Source: Daldinia sp. FL1419 (lineage: Eukaryota; Ascomycota; Sordariomycetes; Xylariales; Hypoxylaceae). From it: DNA of 64,000 bases. The notes beneath the pieces are model-generated. The model searched no databases and was not told the DNA's origin. It saw nothing but the letters and a program-made list of their open reading frames with translations. This document shows positions 44,209 through 54,765 of this stretch, piece after piece. The DNA lies in assembly GCA_025201765.1 (NCBI GenBank), contig MU623362.1, positions 186,001-250,000 on the forward strand, read 5' to 3'. Each line of letters starts with the position of its first letter. The stretch's first letter is position 1. The position numbers and the translations under genes are program-made.

Positions 44209-45878
44209 ATGGAGGCCACCGAGTTGGACAATGATACGAGGGGTTGGATCATGTGCCTAGTGAGCGGTGTTGGTGTGTGACATCAATTGCATGAGCTGTA
44301 TGACTACCGCTGGTATACTAACTAACTTGTTGCATTTCTGTAGCATGCGTGATAGGATCCGCCATCATCTGTGTCGATGCAGTTGTACGACTCCTCCCCG
44401 GAAAAAAGGACTTCCGGATACAGGATAGCAACACATTTCTCGCCTGCTCGTTGAGCTTGAGCTTTGGCGTAATGGTATGGCTCGGTACTGCTAACACTTT
44501 GTTCGAAGAGTACTAACAATGAATACTTTAGTTGTTTATGTCGTTGTATAGTATGTTACCCGAATCGAAAGACTACCTTAAGAAGGGAGGCTATTCGGAT
44601 CAGACAGCGGGCTTCGTTTTGATGGCCTGTTTTGTAGGTGGATTTGTGGGAATTCAAATATTGTCGAGATTATTTCACCAGTTTCTACCATCGCATGTGG
44701 TCGATTGCGATCATAGCCACGATGACCATGTTTTAGATAGCCATCATTCTCATGCGAATGGCTTCAGCCGGAGGTTATCTTCGCATGCCTCCCACATTCG
44801 AAACATCGGTAAACATCGCAGTTCCACCCATATCCATCGTGACGTCCCAAAGTTTCCGGTAGGCGAAAATGGACATGTTAGCGAGGTTACGCCACTCTTG
44901 CCTGCAGACACCTCGAACGAGACTTTTCGCCCCCGGCCGTTGAGGAGGGCAGAGACCGAGAGCCCTACGGATACGCACCCACCCTCAGCTCTGCGTAATC
45001 CTCGCAACCGAGCGGTAACGACGGACAGGCGACCTTCAATGTTGCAGAAGCGAGTTATGTCATTTGTCAAAGACACGAAGCCCAATTGCGACGAGGCTGG
45101 CCCGTGCTATGGATACTCGGATCCTTGCGGTCAAGAATGCTTCAAGCACCTCAGTAACCGATCTGCGCCCATATCTCGAGTACCCACTCTACTCCGTTCC
45201 GCTACCACAGGGCTTCCCGAACCGTCCATCGAGACGGTGGATGAAGATGGCGACCACGATACATCATCCACTGTGAGTCCCACATGTCGGATGAGCCGCG
45301 TGCACTCGCGCGATATTCAGCAGGAACATGAGGATGATCATCAACCTGAGATCTCGGAAGACGTTGAAGCGCAACACCACCATCACGTTGCCGAGAACGC
45401 TTTCCTATCCATTGGCCTCCAGACCTCTATTGCGATTGCTCTGCACAAGTTCCCCGAAGGTTTTATCACATACGCTACGAACCATGCGAATCCTTCTCTC
45501 GGTTTCAATGTGTTTCTGGCCCTCTTTGTCCACAACATCTCCGAGGGGTTTGCACTTGCACTGCCACTCTATATGGCGTTGCACAACAGGTTCCGCGCCA
45601 TGTTATGGGCGTCTGTACTAGGAGGCTTGAGTCAGCCATTAGGGGCCAGTATCGCCGTACTGTGGTTTAAATTGGCGCAGCATACGAACATAACGCCTGA
45701 CGCAGTGGCGTATGGCTGCCTTTTTGCCATCACAGCCGGAATAATGGCCAGTGTAGCACTGACTTTGTTCGTCGAGAGTCTAAGCCTCAACCACAACCAG
45801 AATTTGAGCATTCTATTCGCGTTCTTGGGCATGACGCTGCTGGGAGTCAGCAATGCCTTTACCGCACACGCACATTGA
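44209..45878 (+). CDS. ZRT3: ZIP family zinc transporter (Zrt3-like)
   Basis: ZIP proteins move zinc toward the cytosol; yeast Zrt3 releases zinc stored in the vacuole. Exons are 44209-44272, 44344-44474 and 44532-45878, 513 residues, close to Zrt3 length. The first exon encodes MEATELDNDTRGWIMCLVSG. Three membrane spans precede a long hydrophilic loop (about 115-355) containing His-rich runs (DHSHDDHVLDSHHSHANG and, near its end, HHHHV), expected zinc-sensing or binding regions. The ZIP core follows, with HKFPEGFITYATNHANPSLG in TM4 and HNISEGFALALPLY in TM5, which supply the conserved His/Glu binuclear metal site. The second half is strongly hydrophobic. Zrt3-like rather than plasma membrane Zrt1/2 type is inferred from the loop and TM4 sequence. 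Confidence 0.88.
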
Positions 45879-46657
45879 TTATAGTCGCACACCCTTCTCC
45901 ACCCCTAGGTCAAACAGAGGGTGGAGATAAGTAGGAGGCTTGTTATTATTCGCTGTCTTTTTCTTGTCAGAATTACGGAACGGAAATAGGTTAGAGGTTG
46001 ATTAATTGATTGAAAGCATCGTGCGCGGCGTCCTGGGGAGGGGGAATTCTCACGGATACGAGGGAAGCTCGATATGACCAACTCATAATTCGAAAGGGGG
46101 AAACTATCTCGTAACCAACCCAGTCGAGATCGAAATTTGAAAAATTCAGACTTACGAGGAAGCAAGCAAGCAAGAAAGGAATGGAACTATCGGTGTATAA
46201 TCATATGGCCTAGGAAGGACAGAGCGTTGCATACAATAGCTTTTTAGTATAGACTGGCTAGGGCGACGGTTTGAATGGACAATCCCGTTTCTCTCCCCGC
46301 TTGTTTCTGGTATAGTGGATGGATGTATGTACTCGTTACAGTATTCGGTTGAACCCTTCACGCCTAAGCATATAGACTTCCCGACTTCATACGCCGCCCG
46401 TGATATACGCATGAATAATCGGGCACTTGGTTGATTTATACGTTTCTCCTTTCTGGCATAAGGGTATTTGTGTGTCCCATTAAATCCGCCTATCCCAGTC
46501 TTACATAGGTGCCTACCTAGGTATGTACAAGTAATGTGAATCCATTACGTCCTACTACTCCAAACTCAGCAGGCTACGCAGCTACATACTATGCTTCTTC
46601 TTATTAATACTGCATTCTTCTCTCCCTTCCTACCTTCTCCCTTTCCTACAGCCTCCA
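45879..46657. other. Convergent 3' flanks of ZIP gene and PEX8
   Basis: No gene was recognised. It includes AAGCAAGCAAGCAAG at about 46161-46174 and TAGGTGCCTACCTAGGTATG near 46505-46525. Confidence 0.45.
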
Positions 46658-48787
46658 TCACAATCTGCTCATCTCCCTCTCCTGCCCTGGAGGTATCAAA
46701 GCACCACTCATCATAAACTCCCCACCGGACCTCTCCTCCGGCCGCGGAAGTCCGTGCAACACCATCTCTTTTCCACCGGCAGTACCCCACCAAGCAACGC
46801 CTATAGCCGCACGCTCGACATCCATCTCGCCGTTAACCAGGACATCCCAGAAGCGCCGGCGCACGCCGTCCCGCAAGCGCGGGTTTTCGATCGCGTTCAT
46901 GGTTTCGGCGGTTCGGGCGAGCCATTCCTCAACAGCGGGTAGCGGGACATATGGCAATGCGTCGACGAGCGCTAAGACAAGACCAGATTGTTCCGAGACT
47001 GGGTCCTCTGGTGAAGTCGGTGCTGCTCCTGCCGCCGCTGGTTGCTCGTTTGGAGGCGGTGGTAAAGGATCTGTAGACGCGCCTTCCACGGCGCGGAACC
47101 GCAGAGTTTCGAGGAGAACCTCTGCGAGATCGGGGTGTGAAGCAGAAAGGGGGAAAGGAGGACTGGAGATCTGCATGACCGTGCGGAAGGCGAGGCGGAA
47201 TTGCCTGGAAGAGATACGGACGGGGAAGGAGGATAATAGGGCGTCGACGTAGAAGGGAATGAGAGAGGCTGCGACGCCGCTGTGTTGTGGGCACGAAAGA
47301 GACGAGAGGACGGCCGAGTGCGCTGCCTCGAAGAGTTCGAGGGTTAGCGAGGATGGTGGGCTATTGGCTGGACTAGCGAGCCATGATGTAGATGGAGATA
47401 GGTAGGCCGTTGTGGGGGCGATAATTAGATCCTCGCATGCGCGCGTTGGTAGCGAGAGTGGGAAGTGCTCCGCTGTATTGAGGTAGAAGAGGGCGAGTGC
47501 TTGGATCACTGGGGAGGGCACCACGTTGCTCGTCTGAGGTGATGGTGGCTGCGTATCCCGAAGGAAAGATACGCAAGCGTCCGGGTATCGCGTGATAACG
47601 TCAAGCGAGGTGAGGTAGGTAAATGTGTATACTCGGAATGAACTTGCGCCTTGTCGTGTGGAAATAAAAGCCATGTTGCGTAAGATATGCAACGTCTTCG
47701 TAGCTGTAGTGGGCGCGACTGCGTTACTTCTGAGATATGGGTCTAATAGGGATCGGCTAACAACAGCTTGGGCTGTTGCGGCTACAGTGTATAAGATCTT
47801 CTTGAGCAACTGCCATAGAGCTGGCCAGGGGCCAGTAAGCACTTCAGGCGAGAGAGCAGCGGACTCGACGGTCAAGTCGATAGCGGAAAGAGGACAATGT
47901 GTCCATTTATTTAGCAATGCTGCCGTAAAGCCAAGTAGTGCGTCTTGGGCCTGAATAACAACGTTAGGATCCATAGCATGCTGAACAGCAAATGACGCGA
48001 GCCGCGAAAGGGGACCCATGTTCTGTGCCAAGGGTCGAGATTCGAGCTTTTGGAGTCTGGCAACAGATGGCGAATCGGGGTTCCAGTTTATGGCCTGTCC
48101 TGGTGCAATATCATTTGCGATCGACGCAATAAAATCGCCATGTTGAAGGCCTTCGTCTCCAAGCATCGCATCGACAGTAGCCGGTAAGAGTACATTCCCA
48201 TTTAACAACTGTTTGGCCGATTCGTGCAAGAACGGGAACGCAAACGTCAATGCTAAGACGACAGCACCGCGTCCTAGAACTCCCGTCCGAATCGGGTCCT
48301 GGAGGGCTAGGTTGGAGGCCGTGACAACAGCTTGTTCGAGCGTCGATCGTAAACCTCGAGATAGGGACCTTCTATCGTCTCCTTCCATACCCATCAAGAT
48401 ACCCGTCAACACCAACACGTGCTGCCATCTACCCGACCTATCGTCTGTCCCCTTAGCAATTGCGCGTGCCCAATCCTCGCTATGAACCCCGCTACCAACG
48501 GGCGGTCGTCCGTGTGGAAGGCTCGCATTTTCTAATTCGTTCTTTCGTACGTGGATCGCGGCGGTGTTATATACGCTTATGATACGCAGGCAAGTTCGTA
48601 GGCCATCGGGAGACTCCCATATCGATCGAGCGGTAAGAAAATGTGAGGTGAGCAGAGAGAGATTGAGAGGGTTGTTTAGACTGGCGAGAAGTGACGTCGT
48701 AGTCGCGAATATCTTATCCGTCTCGGTTGGATTGGGAACGTTTTGGTAGGCCCGTAGGACCGTCGCTAGTAATCGATCGCCCGGCAT
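46658..48787 (-). CDS. PEX8: Peroxin Pex8 (intraperoxisomal import factor)
   Basis: Pex8 sits on the lumenal face of the peroxisomal membrane and links the docking and RING complexes of the import machinery. The gene is a single exon of 709 codons starting at the ATG whose complement is 48785-48787. The protein begins MPGDRLLATVLRAYQNVPNP and is rich in helical, Leu/Ala/Ser-rich sequence. A Pro-rich linker lies near 600-625 (DPLPPPPNEQPAAAGAAPT). The protein ends in SRL, a functional-type PTS1 peroxisomal targeting signal, as expected for Pex8. Identification combines remembered similarity of the N-terminal block to fungal Pex8 with the length and the PTS1. The main alternative is another peroxisomal matrix protein of unknown function. 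Confidence 0.78.
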   Translation of the reverse strand: MPGDRLLATVLRAYQNVPNPTETDKIFATTTSLLASLNNPLNLSLLTSHFLTARSIWESPDGLRTCLRIISVYNTAAIHVRKNELENASLPHGRPPVGSGVHSEDWARAIAKGTDDRSGRWQHVLVLTGILMGMEGDDRRSLSRGLRSTLEQAVVTASNLALQDPIRTGVLGRGAVVLALTFAFPFLHESAKQLLNGNVLLPATVDAMLGDEGLQHGDFIASIANDIAPGQAINWNPDSPSVARLQKLESRPLAQNMGPLSRLASFAVQHAMDPNVVIQAQDALLGFTAALLNKWTHCPLSAIDLTVESAALSPEVLTGPWPALWQLLKKILYTVAATAQAVVSRSLLDPYLRSNAVAPTTATKTLHILRNMAFISTRQGASSFRVYTFTYLTSLDVITRYPDACVSFLRDTQPPSPQTSNVVPSPVIQALALFYLNTAEHFPLSLPTRACEDLIIAPTTAYLSPSTSWLASPANSPPSSLTLELFEAAHSAVLSSLSCPQHSGVAASLIPFYVDALLSSFPVRISSRQFRLAFRTVMQISSPPFPLSASHPDLAEVLLETLRFRAVEGASTDPLPPPPNEQPAAAGAAPTSPEDPVSEQSGLVLALVDALPYVPLPAVEEWLARTAETMNAIENPRLRDGVRRRFWDVLVNGEMDVERAAIGVAWWGTAGGKEMVLHGLPRPEERSGGEFMMSGALIPPGQEREMSRL

Positions 48788-49350
48788 TGTTCGCTACTCT
48801 ATTTTCGATGTTTCGTATGATAATATCCTACATAATGAGATGGCCCTTTTTACGCGTCATTGCTTGTCGAAGCGAGGCTGTTCAAGACCAAAGCTTGGTT
48901 GGAAGTTTGGAGAAGTTGGAGTTTAGAGAAGTTGATTGTTGCAAGTTTCCGAGGCATGGTTTGCTGCTACCCGGTAACTATGGTAATCCGCGTTACATGG
49001 AAGTTATGTAAGCCGATCAGCTGTAAATTTTACCGAGGCACGACGTCAATAGGTTGATTTTAATTATGTACAGTGGGTACCTAATGCTATCCACCTAGCT
49101 CTAAACCCCCCCCCCCCCCTAGTCGCATCCTTACGAAACCACCAAACGGGAGCTTCCCGCGCTGTGTAACCCCTGTCATCCCATCCTACATAGGTACGTA
49201 TCCTTATCCTTATCCTTCAGCTCAAGAGCTCCACAACTTCTACCTATGTATTGTCTCCTTTGCATCTTTCCTTGTGCAGCTCTACTACTCTACTATACGT
49301 AGAATATTCCATTGCATGGTCAATTCTACAGCGATAACCCGAGCAGCTAG
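48788..49350. promoter_or_regulatory. Divergent promoter region between PEX8 and TMEM170 gene
   Basis: Both genes are transcribed away from this 563-bp stretch. It contains a run of 14 C at 49106-49119 and a CCTTATCCTTATCCTTAT repeat at about 49201-49218. No other gene was recognised. Confidence 0.5.
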
Positions 49351-49922
49351 ATGGCCACCCCACCGTAAGCTTTATCATCCGATATCCTAACTGTCAATAT
49401 CGTCACCAAGATAATTTAACTAAACCATTGTCGCTCCAGTACCACCTGTCAAGACTATCCTCCCGATAATTACCACAGCCCGAAGTTCCCGTCCCTCTGT
49501 TGGCCTCCTCAAGATCGCAATTGCGCTCTATATTCGGTACAGGACTCGTGGCGATATACGCTGCTATGGACCCTAATCCTCTATGCCGTGTTTCACTTCG
49601 GCGCGGTGGGCATCGCCTTCGCAATGCAGATCGGAAAGCCGCGATTCGTGTGGAAATACATGCTGGCCCTCCCAGCTATATACGCGTTGGTTGCGGGGGC
49701 TGAGGCGTTGTTTACCGGCAGCATTGTTGGGCTAGTGTAGGTGTTTCTTCGTCCGATCATGTCCTCGAGTTGGCGCAATTAACTCATAACCCGCCCTTTA
49801 GGCTCGGCGCTATCTACGTCTCTGGGTGTTACTCGATGCCAACCTGGATACCCTTCATCTGGGGGTGGATAAACGTCCTGGTTTTGATAGTCTCCTCGTT
49901 TACCATCCAGGGAGGCCTATGA
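49351..49922 (+). CDS. TMEM170 family integral membrane protein
   Basis: Exons are 49351-49364, 49440-49736 and 49802-49922, 143 residues. The first coding exon is only 14 nt (ATGGCCACCCCACC), then a GTAAGC donor. The family core reads DSWRYTLLWTLILYAVFHFG, AGAEALFTGSIVGLVLGAIY and PTWIPFIWGWINVLVLIVSS, followed by FTIQGGL at the C-terminus. Three membrane spans are clear. Animal TMEM170 proteins act in shaping ER sheets and the nuclear envelope; a role in fungi is inference. The length is normal. The intergenic region with PEX8 suggests a shared divergent promoter. Confidence 0.86.
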
Positions 49923-51496
49923 AGACCCATACTACCATCTATAATAATTTGCGTAGCCGAGGACGATCGACCTAGAAGGGCCTCTTTTAGCTAGAGCCAG
50001 TACAGCTGGTACGATGAAAGGCACTATACATGGAGACCAATCGATCTTACTGGGACACCTCCAGCCATAATGACCGATACGACCAATAAATGCGCGAGAC
50101 AGTCGCAGGGTCAAGGTCCCCGCCGATGTGTATACGCTACTCGCAGTTAATAGCCACGGGTATCGAGCGAATAATGAAATGCCGGGAGACGCATAGTTAG
50201 TGTTGTAACTAATGTGTACCTAATTATACAGGCCTACCTTGGTCTTTGTTGAGTGGTGGGTGTAAAGAGGGTGCGAGGATAGAAAATTTTAACTCGACCG
50301 AACAATCCCGCCGATAGAACACGACCATAGGAGGTAGGGTTGTAAAGATATTCACTGTCACAATACTAGAATTCAAGAGTCGATTCGGGGAAGAATACTT
50401 CAATTACATCTTCTAAATCCTATCTAGATTATTGAACAAAATGAAACGAAAGCCGTTCACCTATATTCGGATGTAGACCAAGGTCCAACTACCCAGGGGC
50501 GAAAACATCTCGTAACACAATCCAGGCCAGGCGGAGAACCACTCAAAGCCGTAACACGATTAAGTGTACAGGCAGAGTTGGTCAATTATGCCATCGGTCC
50601 CGGCGGCCAGCGGAGATGAATTACATCGTCTCCCGTGAGGTAAACCTAGTGGTGAACTTGGTCAAGGGAAATAGGGCTATGTAGTTCAACCCCTTTCTCC
50701 TTGAGATCGCCCATGTAGTATTATGCCTATACTTATAGGTCGAGTAGAAGCGTATCGAAACATTCTCCCCCATTTTTTTTTACTTTTTCTTTGTTTTTTA
50801 CCCAAAGCACTTTACGGAAATGCGCTTCTCTTGGGATATGTTGCCTGCAGTGAATGAACGAGTGGTGTTAGGCCAAGGGTAAAAAGGCGTCGCGACGTAT
50901 ACAAGGGCATTGTATCTGCCCAAGACCAGAATAGCCTCACCCCCTTTCTGCGCCCCAGTAGCATGGCATACGAATCCCTCTACAGCATCACCTGTAGTGC
51001 TTCTCGAAGGATAGTAATCGAATCGCCAATCACCAACTCCTTCGTTGCTTGTCCCAGACAGTAGCTTTTAGAAGCATATAAAAGCACTACCCTCCCTCCC
51101 TTTTTATCTTTTATATAGTTAAAAAAAGCGAAAAAGTAGAACGGGAAAATGCGTCATTTCGATCCATACCATATTAGTTCTTCCTATCGGTCTCGAGGAT
51201 CATAAGTACGAGGTATTCCTAGAATATCTCGTACCTCCTCTCAAGCCAAAGAAGGGAATAGCAAGCAACGCCTAAAACGCCGACAAGGCAATCGCTCAAC
51301 TACCCAGATATATATACAGATATATATGTAATTCCACTCAAAGAAGAGAAAGAAAACTAAAGTATAGTCCCTATCGGTCTCGAAGTCATCAGCGCGGAGA
51401 ACTTTCCACCCGCCTCGTCCGAGCCAAGGTCCTCAGAATGGCCAACATGGTCGTGGTGGTAAGGTTAAAAAAAAAAGGATGTCGCCGACTTTCAGA

Positions 51497-51527
<31 letters not shown>

Positions 51528-51926
51528 CTCCTTTTTTTCCGTTTTTTTTCTTCTTCATCTCATAAACTCCGCCTCCCGCAAGAGACAACGCCTAGCGTAG
51601 GCCAAAAAGGGGAACTCTACAATAGCTAAATCCCCCCTTTTACCAACGCGTCCTCGGCGTGCGCCTCTCCGAGGAATAGCTACCCCGACAACCAGGCCAA
51701 AAGTACAATCCGCTGTGATGCCTAAATCCGTAGGAAGCCCTAAACGGGCACCTATATAAAGGCCAAGGAGAATGCACCTCATCGGTCCCGGCGGTGCGGT
51801 GGTGCGGTAGAGCTATCTCGGGAAGCGTAGGAAAGCAAGTAAACTCCCCTTTACGTGGCCCTCCCTCCCTCCCGCCCAAGGCCACTTAGTTCACTGATTC
51901 AACAGCCTTTGGTAGTGGCATTTGGA
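49923..51926. other. 2 kb interval with dispersed short repeats and a poly-T tract
   Basis: No gene was recognised between these convergent genes. Short repeats recur: CCTATCGGTCTCGA at 51183-51196 and 51369-51382, and ATCGGTCCCGGCGG near 50593 and 51781. A run of 29 T lies at 51499-51527. CCTCGGCGTGCGCCTCTCCGAGG, at about 51652-51674, forms a 6-bp stem. Confidence 0.45.
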
Positions 51927-52652
51927 CTAGTAGGAGCCCTGCATAACGTCGACTTCCCACGGGTCGTTGTAGTCGTCATCCGGCTCCGGCTCAGTCTGGG
52001 CAGACTCATCCTCCCAGATATCGAAGTCCTGCAGGTTGTCCAAGAACGCTTCCAAGTCCCGCAAGTTCTCCATGTTCTGCTCGGCATGCGCGAGCTCCTC
52101 GTGCCACCTCCGCACGTCCTCGTCCATCCTTTGTATTCGTTCGTTCAGGTTGGCCTGCTCGCGCGCAAACCGTTCCGGGTCCCTCTGCAGGTCGAGGTCG
52201 GTCGTCAAGCGCGCAAGGTCGTCTAGCAACGCCTCGTAACGCGCGCCCATCCCCCTGTAGTCGTTGCGCGGCCGCGCCCGTTCTCTGGTGTACAAATTTT
52301 GGGCCGCCGTCCGCACTCGCTCGACAGCCCAGGAAAAAATATTCACAACGAACTGGGTGTAACTTGTATATTGAGTTAGTGCCGCCGTGAGTGACTCTGA
52401 ATCTGACTCTGCAGGAGCTGCTAGGGCAATGGGACCAGAATATGCTGAGGTCGATGCTGGCCTGTTGACAGTGATATCGCCAGACTGTAGCAAGGTTCCG
52501 GCTCGTGCTAGAATTAAAGATTTGGTTCGATTTGATAGACCACTATTCTCAAGTATGTGGCTAACCCTATGGAACGTATCTAAGTCAAAAGAAGCCGGAT
52601 CGGCTTCGTCGCCAGTATCTTCTGAAAAAAAAGAGTTATATGGCTGTGACAT
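51927..52652 (-). CDS. Orphan coiled-coil protein, 241 aa
   Basis: A single-exon ORF from ATG (complement 52650-52652) to TGA or equivalent stop at 51927. The N-terminal 60 residues are acidic and then helical (SFDLDTFHRVSHILENSGLS, KSLILARAGTLLQSGDI). A mildly hydrophobic helix follows near 93-112 (TQYTSYTQFVVNIFSWAV). Residues about 136-210 form a strong coiled coil with Leu/Ala heptads and many Arg/Glu pairs (ARYEALLDDLARLTTDLDLQ, RIQRMDEDVRRWHEELAHAE). The tail is Asp/Glu-rich. No enzymatic motif is visible and I do not recognise the family. Length, composition bias and third-position GC support a real gene. It could be a structural or signalling adaptor; that is a guess. Confidence 0.62.
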   Translation of the reverse strand: MSQPYNSFFSEDTGDEADPASFDLDTFHRVSHILENSGLSNRTKSLILARAGTLLQSGDITVNRPASTSAYSGPIALAAPAESDSESLTAALTQYTSYTQFVVNIFSWAVERVRTAAQNLYTRERARPRNDYRGMGARYEALLDDLARLTTDLDLQRDPERFAREQANLNERIQRMDEDVRRWHEELAHAEQNMENLRDLEAFLDNLQDFDIWEDESAQTEPEPDDDYNDPWEVDVMQGSY

Positions 52653-53331
52653 TTTGAGGTTTTGATAGATAGTAGGATGCGATAATGAGGATGGTGGTGG
52701 TGATTATGAAGGCTTTTTCTAGTCTAAATTGCTCGAATATAGACAACATTATATATCTAATTCTCTCCGGCGTATGTTCGTGAACAGTGCTAACACTATA
52801 GAACAAGGAAATTGACTTAAGATCCGTTTGAAATTCGATTCCAATAGACAAGGACAATGAACCTGAATAATGTCTAGTTAGAGGGTATCAATGCTTTGCC
52901 TAACACAATACTCCTGTTAATAGGGGGGTATAGATTCCAGCTAAAAGAGATAGTTTAAGTAAACATATGGCCAAATCATCAGCATTAGAAAACAGGAGTG
53001 TGTATCAAAAGGAATTGGGAATAGGAAAACGGCCTACGCGTCTACTTGGGAATATTATCGAAGTAACAACCGCGAAACCGGGTCTACTCCGACTCCCTCG
53101 AGATCAGTTGGTTCTCACAGCATGCTCGAAAAAATTATTTTTGAAAGAAACTTTTGTTAATTCGGAATAGTGAGAAAATCTCTGCTTCTCAGGATGCTCC
53201 TAGCCAGAAGTAGACTGACTAATAAGTTCACCCGGCTATACTGGATCACCTGATAGACCATCGAAAAACCTAACCTGCATAATAGACATGGTGTACTTTC
53301 TAGTGCAAGTTTTAGGATGCATACTGCAATC
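52653..53331. other. Intergenic between STM1 and the coiled-coil gene
   Basis: No confident gene. A 67-codon frame with an ATG at 52967 (plus) has protein-like composition but no motif or neighbour support, and was left out. Confidence 0.4.
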
Positions 53332-54765
53332 TTAAGCGCCTAAGCTGGGGAAGGCGTCCGAGCTGAGGGCGAAATTGGCGTTCTCGCGAGCGCCGCCGCG
53401 TCCACCACGGAATTCACCACGAGGCTCACCTCGGCCACGGCCACCGCCGCGACCGCGACCCTCGCCCCTGGGAGCACCTCCACGATTGCCACCACGTCCG
53501 CCGCGACCACCTCGGGTACGCTCAGGCTCAACATATCGCTGGTCAATATCGAGGAGCTGCTTGGCCTTGCGCTCACGTTCGCGCTTGACCTTGCCTCCAA
53601 CACCAGAAACGTAGTCATCGTCTTCTTCTTTGACGAGGGCCTTGGCGTTAGCCCACTTCTTGTCGACCTTGGTGCCTTCGTTGGGCTTGCGGATCTCCAA
53701 GGACTCGCCGAGGGCGAGCTTCTTCTCAGCTTGCTGAGCAAGGTAGTCGGCGTAAGAGACATGCTTGTCCTCAGGCTCGGCAGGGCTAGCTAGCTCTTGA
53801 GCATCCTCAGCAGTTGATTCCTTCAGTTCCGATTGAGCGATCTCCTCTCCGGCCTGCTCATCCTTCTGCTCAGCATCGCCTTCGGTGGCACCCCAAGATT
53901 GGGCGGCTTGCTTCTCGGAACCGCTGAAAAGAATGTTAACACTTGAGACAGAACTGATGTTTATTATTCGAAACTAACCTTGCGGGGTTCTTGGGATGTC
54001 TGTCATCACGGTCGCGGGGGTATCGTCCACCACGGCCTATGTAGATTATATTAGTACATATTGACCGAGGACGAGCGTTAGGCGATAAATATCTTACCTC
54101 CACGCACACGGGCGTCGCGACCGCCTCTGGGGCCGCCTCGGGGAGCCTCATCAGTGGGCTTGCGGTGGTTGTTGGCCGTACCGGCATTGCGGTCACGGAA
54201 GGCTAGATTGAATGCGGGTTAGTGGGGTGAATTGCGAGTTAGAGCGGGGAATAAAGCGTCAAGACGATAGAACACTCACCTCCCTCGTTGCCTCCAGGAC
54301 CAGGACGACGAGCGCCGGTGTTGGGAACGGCTTTAGTAGGTGGTTGGGGCTCGACGTTGCGCTTGGTACTGCGCATAGTGGTCTTGTCGACCGTCTTCAC
54401 AGGGCCGGACGGCGGTTCATCTCCTTCGATATCGTTACCTATTTACGATGATCCAAGTTAGTAAACTATAGTCGTCCAAGGTTGAAAATTTTCATGGCGG
54501 GGAAAAACAAAGTATTCGACGAGATCATACCGAGGGCATCGAAACGGTTCTAGACATTTAAAAATTAGTTTTATAATTTCAAAGAGTGTTTTCAAGTTGT
54601 GACATAGCAAGTAAGGGGAATGCGATAAGCAACGATAGCTCCGAGATGGAAAAAGTAACCAACAACAGAACAATAAAAAATAAAAATAAAAAATAAAAAT
54701 AAAAATAAAAAAATAAACTGGTGAACTCTTAAAGAATTACGACATACCTTTGAGGCGACCGACAT
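53332..54765 (-). CDS. STM1: Stm1-type ribosome-associated mRNA-binding protein
   Basis: Stm1/SERBP1 proteins bind 80S ribosomes, including idle ones, and guanine-rich nucleic acids. Exons are 54765-54748 (18 nt), 54549-54531 (19 nt), 54438-54280, 54202-54098, 54036-53979 and 53923-53332, 316 residues; all six join in frame. The first two exons read MSVASK and NRFDALG, the conserved opening of the Stm1 N-terminal domain (family consensus N-x-[FY]-x-x-L-G). Later SYADYLAQQAEKKLA and RKPNEG are the HABP4/SERBP1 core. The C-terminus is an RGG-box region (GRGRGGGRGRGEPRGEFRGG) ending in ALSSDAFPSLG. The RGG region is repetitive and likely methylated in vivo. The first intron is long (198 nt), as often in translation-related fungal genes. 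Confidence 0.9.
54668..54718. repeat. A-rich microsatellite (AAAAAT)n
   Basis: AAAAATAAAAATAAAAAA-type units run through about 54668-54718, inside the first intron of the STM1 gene. A long simple repeat in an intron is unlikely to disturb coding. Confidence 0.85.

Noticed and set aside
51438..51629. Plus-strand frame across the poly-T run, encoding poly-Phe
   Set aside because: Created by a homopolymer; no biological protein is expected.
52967..53170. 67-codon plus-strand frame starting with ATG
   Set aside because: Composition is plausible, but no homologue, splice context or conserved motif could be named, and 67 codons occur readily by chance.
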